A stretch of DNA of 64,000 nucleotides from an uncultured Litorivicinus sp. (GTDB lineage Bacteria > Pseudomonadota > Gammaproteobacteria > Pseudomonadales > Litorivicinaceae): contig CACBSE010000004.1 of the NCBI GenBank assembly GCA_902541775.1, positions 1 through 64,000 on the forward strand, read 5' to 3'. How positions within the stretch are numbered: position 1 is the stretch's first letter; the number at the start of each line of letters is the position of its first letter. Made by a program: the position numbers and the translations under genes. The notes below the pieces were generated by a model that had not been told where the DNA came from, ran no database searches, and saw nothing but the letters and a program-made list of their open reading frames with translations. Shown here in pieces: positions 43,538-51,800 of the stretch.

Positions 43538-46500
43538 TGGCCGACCTGTTAGCAATTGGATCAAGCGGCATCAACGTCTACCAGCGAGCCCTCGCGACGG
43601 TTTCGAACAACATTGCCAACCTCAACACGGACGGTTATAGCCGCCAAACAACCGAGATCAGACAGAACCAGCCAAAAGAGGCAGGTGGTGGATACATTGG
43701 AACGGGTGCCTATTTCGATCGCGTTTCACGCCAGTATGACGGTTTTCTTGAGTCGTCACTCCAGCAAGCAACGGCAGATCTTGAGTCACAGGGTGCGGCG
43801 GTTGAATATACCGGCCGTCTTCTCGATATCCTCGGTGACGAACAAATTGGCCTGACAGGCGCATTGAATAAATTTTTTGCGTCAGCGAAATCGCTGTCGA
43901 CAGATCCAGCTTCAACGGCCCTACGCGGCGCGATGCTGCGCGAGTCCGACGCCCTGGTATCACGGTTTCAGAGTCTGTCGGGGCAGCTCAAAGATCTGGG
44001 TGATCAGTCGTTGTCTGCGCTGGAGGCAAACGTTCGATCCGCAAACGCGATCGCAGGTCAGCTGGCCGAGATTAATCGTCAGATGCTGAAGAAGAGTACT
44101 GAATCTGATCAGGCCCCCGAATTACTGGACAGACGCGATCAGCTACTCAGGGACCTTTCCGAATACGTCCAGATCACAGCCGCGTTTGATCAAAAAGGTT
44201 CCGTGACCGTGTCTTTGACTGCGTCTCCTACTAAGGGGATGATGGTCTCCGGAACGAGATCGTCTTCGCTATCGGTTAGCCCGAACACGGCAGACCGAAG
44301 CCGCCTCGAGTATCGTCTCCAGGGGGAGCTCCCGAGCGAGACGCTGACAGGTATCCGCAGTGGGAGCGTATCAGGTTACGCAAACTTTTTTGAGAACACC
44401 CTGGTTTCGGTGACCCAAAAGCTAAACCAGCTCGCCGAGGTTTTAGTCGAAGAGGTCAACACGATCCAGACCACCGGACTCAATGCGTCCGGGAACTTAG
44501 GTAGTGCATTTTTTGAGGTTGTCCCGAGCTTCGATATTGATAGGGGCGCATCTTCTGGAGATTTTCAAGTCGAGGTTTCGGTCACTGATTCTGAGACATA
44601 TAAATCACGACCAATTACGGTCGCGTTCGATGGGCAGCAGGACCTGTGGTACGCGAAAGATGAGACCGGGGCACCGGTCTTCGCAGACAGTTCTGGGTTG
44701 GTTGATATCTCTGGCGTACGGGTCCGAGTCACCGGGACTTCGAATGTCGGCGACCAGTTTACTTTAACCCCTGATACTGGAGCCGCGAGGGGCCTCAGGC
44801 TGGCGTTGCAGGACGGAGATGAGATTGCAACCGCCTCTTTGTTTCGAGTAACGACCAGTCAAAAAAACAATGGCGTCACAGATCCGCGGGTGAGTTTTAG
44901 CCACCCCTCACCGATCGATACGGCCTCCGTATCACTGGCGGCACTTTCAACCGGTCGACCCGTGCGCGTGGAGGCTTCGAGCGTTGAGCCCTTGACGGTC
45001 GTTAACGCAGGTAAATCTTCGGTCAACTTGAAGCTCGATCCAGGTACTGGCTCGAACATCTCTGTGCAGATGATTACCACAGATGGTCGACATATTCTCG
45101 GACATGTTGGAAACGTTGAGCAGCGTATTGCGATGGTCGAGAATTTGCCGCAGTTTGCCCCGAACGCCACCTACAACAGCGACTATCTCAATCAAAGCGG
45201 TGCCGACGCTTACAAGGATCTTGACGTATTTTACGGAGCTCGCTCGGAAGCGTCTGCGGTTACCCAGCTCAAACCGATTAGTAGCCTTTTTTTCGAGGCC
45301 CCATCTGGAACCGATTTTTCCGGCGGTGGTTTGGATCTTACGTTGGAGCCTGTGTCGCCAAATGATCGGCTGGGGCTCGAGAATTCTCCGTTTGCCGATC
45401 CGACACTCGGCGAAGTGACGGCAGTGAATGACATCATCTATCTCGGCGATGGCACCACCACGATGGTGTTGGGTACTCTTGAATCCACCTATGACGGCGA
45501 TGCGCAAACCCTGAGGATTCTGTTCTCTGACGATATTCCGGCGGGTGTGTTGACAGATGAGCTGGCGGCGCGTGTTGTGAGCCTGGTGACTTTCAGTAAC
45601 GGTGAGGATTTAGTCGGCAGCTCGAATCCCGTTAAGAAGCGTTTAACAGCTGAACTATTTGATCAAGACCGGAGCCTCAATCTGGTACAGGGTCGCGACT
45701 TTGTGACCTCGACATTGGTTGAGGCCGGTCAGGTTGTTACCAACTCCAGTCAATATATAGCCAAGCTAGCCACTGGAAACCTCGGATACGCGTCGGGCGC
45801 CGGTCGGGTCCTCATTGAACGTGGAGATTTGACCCTCAACGGCGTCACCCTGGGAGAGCTCGTGATTAATAGCTCCGGGATCTTATCGGCGACCGATGCC
45901 ATGGGATGGATTAATAGCGCAAATACCGGGGTGGGTGTTACTGCGGCCAACCTGATTGAGATTCCCAGCGAAACGCTACGCCTGGATACGGGGATTGGGC
46001 TCGAGATCAATGGGGTGGAAATTCAATCTTTGGCGCTTGGTTCGACGCTTCGATTTGATGATGAGGATGATCTTGTCGCGTCGATTAATGCCGTGTCTGT
46101 CAGCTCAGGTGTGTTCGCGCGCAGAAAAGAGAACGGAGATCTTTTACTTCAGAACGTTAATGAGGGCGGCGACAATATCATCATCGATGGAAGTCTCGCA
46201 GGTGCTGGCCAAAACTCGCTCGGCATTGCGAGTAAGGCCTATATCGGCTCGCTAACCTTTGAGCTTCAATCGGGCGATGGACAACCGATCGAGTTTAGGC
46301 TGGGCGATGCCGGGAAACCGTCAGACTTAAATCTCCTCGGTATGAACACCGAGATTCAGTTAAGGGGTGAGATCGATGAGGATATCTTGGTATTCATCGG
46401 TGGAAATGGCGATGGAACAGTTCAAGCATCGTCAGTGGATTCTTCCGACCCGTTTTCTGAGGGTCTCAGAAGCCGGCAGTTTGAGTTTGAGTTTGTGGCC

Positions 46501-46995
46501 GATGACCGGTTTAGAATCAGAGACCTACGTTCAGACACGGTGTTAGCCGAGCGTCTCTATAACGGTGAATTGAGCCTCACCTATCAAGGGATCCAGATCG
46601 ACTTAGATGCGCCTGCCGCTCTTGGTGACACCTTCGTTGTCGATGGCAATAATCTTGGCCCAAATGGCACGTTCGATGGTCAGGGCAACAACGGGAACAT
46701 CCTCCGAGTCGTTGACCTCGAATCAGATCCAGTCGTGGACGGGGCACTGACTATATCGGAGAGCTACCTGAAATTTGTTGGGGACGTCGGTAACGAGGCG
46801 ACGCAGTCGGCAATCGCTCGCGATGCCCTCGAGATTATCCAGACACAGGCAATCGAGGCCCGCGACAGGGTATCTGGGGTGAATCTCGATAAGGAGGCCG
46901 CCGATCTGATTCGCTTCCAGCAAGCCTACCAAGCATCAGCACAGGTGATGCAGGTGGCTACCAAATTATTCGATACCGTACTGCAGGTTCGGTAG
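43537..46995 (+). CDS. flgK: Hook-filament junction protein FlgK, giant form
   Basis: About 1152 residues against a usual 550-680. N-terminus MADLLAIGSSGINVYQRALA with TVSNNIANLNTDGYSRQT, an early coiled region, and C-terminus SGVNLDKEAADLIRFQQAYQ with ASAQVMQVATKLFDTVLQVR are canonical. The ~500 extra central residues are beta-rich, with short flagellin-hook-type pieces (LRLDTGIGLEINGVEIQSL, TLRFDDEDDLVASINAVSV), but I see no module A here. GGAGG lies six bases before ATG 43537. FlgN is its likely chaperone. Confidence 0.93.
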   Translation: MADLLAIGSSGINVYQRALATVSNNIANLNTDGYSRQTTEIRQNQPKEAGGGYIGTGAYFDRVSRQYDGFLESSLQQATADLESQGAAVEYTGRLLDILGDEQIGLTGALNKFFASAKSLSTDPASTALRGAMLRESDALVSRFQSLSGQLKDLGDQSLSALEANVRSANAIAGQLAEINRQMLKKSTESDQAPELLDRRDQLLRDLSEYVQITAAFDQKGSVTVSLTASPTKGMMVSGTRSSSLSVSPNTADRSRLEYRLQGELPSETLTGIRSGSVSGYANFFENTLVSVTQKLNQLAEVLVEEVNTIQTTGLNASGNLGSAFFEVVPSFDIDRGASSGDFQVEVSVTDSETYKSRPITVAFDGQQDLWYAKDETGAPVFADSSGLVDISGVRVRVTGTSNVGDQFTLTPDTGAARGLRLALQDGDEIATASLFRVTTSQKNNGVTDPRVSFSHPSPIDTASVSLAALSTGRPVRVEASSVEPLTVVNAGKSSVNLKLDPGTGSNISVQMITTDGRHILGHVGNVEQRIAMVENLPQFAPNATYNSDYLNQSGADAYKDLDVFYGARSEASAVTQLKPISSLFFEAPSGTDFSGGGLDLTLEPVSPNDRLGLENSPFADPTLGEVTAVNDIIYLGDGTTTMVLGTLESTYDGDAQTLRILFSDDIPAGVLTDELAARVVSLVTFSNGEDLVGSSNPVKKRLTAELFDQDRSLNLVQGRDFVTSTLVEAGQVVTNSSQYIAKLATGNLGYASGAGRVLIERGDLTLNGVTLGELVINSSGILSATDAMGWINSANTGVGVTAANLIEIPSETLRLDTGIGLEINGVEIQSLALGSTLRFDDEDDLVASINAVSVSSGVFARRKENGDLLLQNVNEGGDNIIIDGSLAGAGQNSLGIASKAYIGSLTFELQSGDGQPIEFRLGDAGKPSDLNLLGMNTEIQLRGEIDEDILVFIGGNGDGTVQASSVDSSDPFSEGLRSRQFEFEFVADDRFRIRDLRSDTVLAERLYNGELSLTYQGIQIDLDAPAALGDTFVVDGNNLGPNGTFDGQGNNGNILRVVDLESDPVVDGALTISESYLKFVGDVGNEATQSAIARDALEIIQTQAIEARDRVSGVNLDKEAADLIRFQQAYQASAQVMQVATKLFDTVLQVR

Positions 46996-47004
46996 GGGTG
47001 AGCT

Positions 47005-48576
47005 ATGACGATTTCTACGACTCTTCTATTTAATCGTGCGGTGTCTCTAATGGGTCGCCAACAGACGGCGCTTGCGGAGTTGCAGGAGAAGGTTTCGACA
47101 GGTAAGGAGCTTGTCCGTCCGTCAGATTCGCCTGAGCTTGCGGTGAACATAGCCCGAATCAAGTCGTCGATCGGTGAGATGGACGCATTTAAGAGTTCCC
47201 TCAATGCCGTCAACGACCGGCTTCGGATCGAGGAGAGCTACCTCGACGGGGCGAAAGATGTCCTGATCAAGCTGAAGCAGCTGACCCTTCAGGGCGCCAA
47301 CGCTTCCATGTCAGGTAGGGATAAAGAGGTGCTTGCGCTTCAGGTCGATGAGCTCATCGCGGAAATCAAGAACCTGGCTAACGGCACTGATGCCAACGGG
47401 AATTACCTCTTTGCTGGGTCTCGGGTGACGACACCTCCTTACATCGAGGACGCAGATGGGGTCATTCGATACCATGGGGATAATTTCAGGCCGAATATCG
47501 ACTATACCGCCAACCGGCGGTCCGCGATCGGCCGGAACGGGATCGACGTGTTCAGACCTGTCTTGTCGGGGCAGTCCACAGAACCCACCCCGGGGATTCA
47601 TCAGGTCAGCTTGACAGGAACACTGGAGCCCGGTGACATGTATTCCTTATCCATTGACTCTAGCGAGTTTAATTATGAGGTCCGGCCAGGTGATACGGCA
47701 GATGAGGTTCTCGATAACATCGCCCTCCAAGTCAATGAGTCAGTCTCGCAAGGGGTGATCGAATTAGTTTCCGCCGAACGTGATGGATCTAATCTGATTC
47801 TCTCAACGCTCGATGGTGCGACGAGGACTGTCTCGGGGTCAACTCGGAATACCAGTGAGGCGGTCGATGATCTGAGTGTGAGTTTGGATTCGAATCCAGA
47901 CGACACCTACCGGCTAAGTTTAGAGGGTACCACTGAGCCCGGCGACCAGGTTGTTCTATCGATCGGATCCCGGTCATTCAGCTACGTGGTCCCCAGAGCG
48001 CTTGAGCAAGCGAATAGATCCGCAGTCATGCAGGATCTTGTCTCACAACTCAGCCAGTCTGGGTTATTTTCCGAGTCTGTCGATATTTCCATCGGTCCAC
48101 TCGATGAGACTCAGGTGGTCTTGACACCGACCCGGGACAATATTGGAGACGTGAGCGCGACAATCGTAGAGAGGACCTCGATCAATGACCAGGGGATCTC
48201 TATTTCGTTGACCCAGGAACCACGCCGTGCATTGCCCGAGCGTGTCGAGTTTTTCCAATCCCTCCAGCAGGTCTCTCAGCTGCTTCGAAACGGCACACAA
48301 GATCAGATCCAAGGGAAGCTCGGTCATCTCGATCAGATGCTGGATATCGTAACCCTATCGCTCGCGGATATCGGATCAGAGATGGGTTCCATCGAGGCCG
48401 AAATTTCGATCAACGAGGACCTCAAGCTTCAGCTGGAGACGACGTTATCCAGTCAAGAGGATCTCGATTTTACCACCGCCATCACGGAGCTTCAGTCGAA
48501 GTTGATGTCGCTCGAGGCCGCTCAGTCATCATTTGCGAAGATCTCTCAGTTATCTGTATTTGATTACATCCGATAG
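47005..48576 (+). CDS. flgL: Hook-filament junction protein FlgL, enlarged
   Basis: 523 residues; usual size is ~300-420. Flagellin-like ends: N-terminal LFNRAVSLMGRQQTALAELQ and EKVSTGKELVRPSDSPELAV; C-terminal LETTLSSQEDLDFTTAITEL, QSKLMSLEAAQSSFAKI. The central part holds two similar beta units, LEPGDMYSLSIDSSEFNYEV and TEPGDQVVLSIGSRSFSYVV, suggesting an internal duplication distinct from module A. Last gene before the giant flagellin. Confidence 0.92.
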   Translation: MTISTTLLFNRAVSLMGRQQTALAELQEKVSTGKELVRPSDSPELAVNIARIKSSIGEMDAFKSSLNAVNDRLRIEESYLDGAKDVLIKLKQLTLQGANASMSGRDKEVLALQVDELIAEIKNLANGTDANGNYLFAGSRVTTPPYIEDADGVIRYHGDNFRPNIDYTANRRSAIGRNGIDVFRPVLSGQSTEPTPGIHQVSLTGTLEPGDMYSLSIDSSEFNYEVRPGDTADEVLDNIALQVNESVSQGVIELVSAERDGSNLILSTLDGATRTVSGSTRNTSEAVDDLSVSLDSNPDDTYRLSLEGTTEPGDQVVLSIGSRSFSYVVPRALEQANRSAVMQDLVSQLSQSGLFSESVDISIGPLDETQVVLTPTRDNIGDVSATIVERTSINDQGISISLTQEPRRALPERVEFFQSLQQVSQLLRNGTQDQIQGKLGHLDQMLDIVTLSLADIGSEMGSIEAEISINEDLKLQLETTLSSQEDLDFTTAITELQSKLMSLEAAQSSFAKISQLSVFDYIR

Positions 48577-48765
48577 CGCTTTGAGCTTTGCGAGTCATCA
48601 CGAAAAAGGGGGGCGGCAAACCCTGTCGGGATGCTGACAGCTAGGCGGCAACTTTTGGCCCCGTCTGGATATCCGGGGTCTGAACTGGATTGTTCAAACC
48701 AACTAATGATCCAGATCGGTTGAGTTTACGGCGTTTCAGGGTGCATTTTTCGGTTGATTTAAATG
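48577..48765 (+). other. flgL-fliC1 intergenic region with hairpins and repeated GGCGGCAA
   Basis: GGCGGCAA occurs at 48612-48619 and 48644-48651, flanking a CTGTC/GACAG hairpin (48623-48640, loop GGGATGCT). A CCCCG/CGGGG hairpin around GGATATCC follows at 48659-48678. There is no T-run after either, so a standard terminator is unlikely. It lies upstream of the fliC1 promoter, so it belongs to the flgL 3' end or to a regulator-binding site. The role is unknown. Confidence 0.4.
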
Positions 48766-48782
48766 TTGGCACAGAAATCGCT
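48766..48782 (+). promoter_or_regulatory. Sigma-54 promoter for the giant flagellin gene
   Basis: TTGGCACAGAAATCGCT: GG at 48768-48769, GC at 48780-48781, N10 spacing, near-consensus -24 box. Predicted start near 48794, giving a ~60-base leader. No TAAA-N15-GCCGATAA match is seen here. Confidence 0.8.
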
Positions 48783-48854
48783 TACAGACCCAAGAGGAAA
48801 TTTTTTACCGAGGCACATGTAAGTGAGGTGCCCGGGTAATGAGGAGTAAAACTC

Positions 48855-51800
48855 ATGGCACTAACGGTTAATACCAACGTCTTGGCGCTCAATGCACAAC
48901 GGCACGCGGCCACTACTCAAGATGAGATGGCGTCTGCGATGGAGCGTCTGGCTTCAGGTAAGCGGATCAACAGCGCTGTCGATGACGCTGCGGGTCTTGC
49001 AATCACTGCGCGGATGGAGGCTCAGATTTCCGGCCTTGCTCAGGCGGTACGTAACGCAGGTGACGCGATTTCGCTAGTAAATACCGCAGAAGGTGCGCTC
49101 CATGAGACTACTGACATCCTACAGCGGATTCGAGAGCTTTCCATCCAGTCAGCCGGCGGGGCACCGTCAAATGCCGACCGCGTGAATCTGAATAAAGAAG
49201 TGGTGCAGCTTCAGGAGGAGTTGGGACGTATAACCAATACAACACGTTTCAACGGCGAAATTCTTCTCAACGGAACTTTCCACGACAAAGACTTCCAGAT
49301 TGGCCAAACTAATAACGAGGAAATCTCGGTAAACATCGGAGACATGCGGCCTGAGCGGATCGGTGCGTACACCCAGAACACCTTGACTAATGTCGGTTAT
49401 ATTAACGTGGGTGACTCTGTCGCTGATCTTACAAACGGTGTGAATCAACAGACCCTTACCCTGGCCGTTGGCTCTGAGGTTCCCCGAATTGTCTCGGTCA
49501 ATCTTGGCGATAATGCGAGAACTATTTCAGATAAGATTAATCAGTCTGGGGCCATGATTAATTCCCGGGCCACAAACACTACCGATGTCTATATCTCTGG
49601 GGAGGGAACATTTTCCTTCACTTTATCTTCAGACTCCGCGCCTGATCTCGAGGACGTCGTAACGGTCGGCGGAACTTCTGCCTCAAAGGTCCGGACGATG
49701 GTTTCAGAGATCAACGCTCGTTACTCCGAGCACAACGTTTCAGCCACCACACAGGTAGATGATGACGGCAACGAATTCGTGCGCATGATTCAAGATCAGG
49801 GGTTCGATATACAGATTGATAACTTCGTCACGGCTGGGACCACGGCGCTTGATTTTGGTGGCGACGGTGTAAATGAGGTGACCGGTGCGGCCGGTAAGAC
49901 TGCAGCCATAGCCGGTGGAAGTATCATCATAGACGCTCCCTACTCCTTCCTGATCTCGTCAGATGACACGGATAATACGATTCTTGTTGGAACACGAGCC
50001 TCACTAGAGGTTCAGGGCGCGAGTTCGGTGCCGACAGATTACCAGGACTTGACGTTCGACGTGACAGTGAGCGGAACCACAGAGACAATCACCTTGGCTG
50101 CTCCACCGCCAACAACTCCGGTTGACGCGGTCAGCGCTATTGTCCCGATGGAGTTTACATCGACGGCGCAGACTCAAGCACCGTCTGGACAGCAGATTGG
50201 CGCATTTAGACCCGCAATATACTCAGTTGGACCGATTACCGTCCGGACGGGTAGCGATGCTGGTGACGAGACCACACAGTTTTCCTTGAACGTAAACAGT
50301 CTGGGCCGCCAGGATTTCGATATTGCGCAGGCCCTGACAGATCTCGGGGTGACCTCGACTGGAGCCCCAGATACGGTCGCCACGGGTAGTGTTAATACAA
50401 CAACCAACCGAATCACGATTACCGCCCACGGCTATGAAACGGGCCAACGCCTTACTTACGATAACGCGGGCTCTACGACGCTCTCGGGACTAGCTGACGA
50501 CACTGATTATTTTGTGATCAAGATCGATGACAATACGATCCAGCTCGCTGAGACCTACGCGGAGGCAACGGCCTCAACGGCGGTTCCTATTGTTCTAGAT
50601 GGTACGGGAAACTCTGCCCAGACGTTTACCCCGAACGCGTCAATTACAAAGGCACAGTTCGTCTCGGCGATGCAGACTACGATTAACCAGAATGGTCTCC
50701 TTAGTGGAGATCACGCAGTCACAGTCTCAGTCAACAGCACCGGTCAGGTCGAGCTGACGGTCGCAGGCGGGGCAGGAACAATAGTATTCGAGGAGCACTC
50801 GAATCAGCGCGCTGCAACCGTCAAGACTATCGCCACAGCTGACGTATCGTTGACCGCGGACACGATCACCATCACTGGCCACGGGTTTGTGACGGGGGAC
50901 GTCCTAACGTATGCCAACGGCGGTGGTGCAGATCTTGACCAGGGCGGATCAGCTATTGGGACCGTTTATGTCATCCGTGTTGATGACGACACGATCAAGC
51001 TCGCGAGCACGGCACAGAACGCGTTTGCTGGAACAGCCTACGATTTAGACGACGTCGGTAACGATGCACAGACCCTGACTAAGGCGGCTCGGGACGGAAT
51101 GGCCGCGTCATTGACGCAGAACACGAAGCCCGCTGATGGAACTTCATCGGAGTCTGGAACAGGTGGTTCGGTCGTGCTCGGTGCCACAGATAATGTGACA
51201 AACGGTGATTCTGCAACCCAAGGGCCGGTAAAGCCTTTCGGTGTTGAGACAATCACGATCGCGGGCACAGACGCAAACACCGTCGCGACATCTGCGGTGA
51301 GTACGGCGAATAACACAGTCACCATCACCGATCATGGTTACGTGACGGGGCAGAAGCTGACCTACGATGATGGGTCCTCGACTGCGATCGCTGGTCTGAC
51401 CGATGACACAGACTACTATGTGATTAAAATTGATAACGATACGATCAAGTTGGCATCCACCTACGCAAACGCTGTCGCGGGTACGAACCTAGGGATCACA
51501 GGCACGGGCACCAACGCCCAGACGTTCACGAACTCCAACGATACCTTTACGCTGGCCATCAGCGGTGGGTCTCCTACCACCCTAGACGTCGCAGATGACA
51601 CCTATTACTCGTTAGATCAACTGGCCACAGCGATACAGACGGCGATTGACGACAGTCCCTTCGCGCAGACGGGCGATTTCCCAATCGTCGTCAGTGTGAC
51701 GGAGGATTCGAACGGGGACCAGGGGATTACCTTCTCCAGTGCGGATGGGTATAGCATTGAGCTCGGTGGGACCGAGTTCTTGTCGGACGCGGGTGCTCTG

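Noticed and set aside
43537-46995. Module A repeats inside giant FlgK
   Set aside because: No HGY-TGD or VIxxD-TIKLA pattern was found; its insert is a different beta-rich sequence.
48612-48660. c-di-GMP-I (GEMM) riboswitch, because of GGCAAACC followed by a hairpin
   Set aside because: The GGACGCAAAGCC segment and second stem are absent, and the element lies upstream of the fliC1 promoter.
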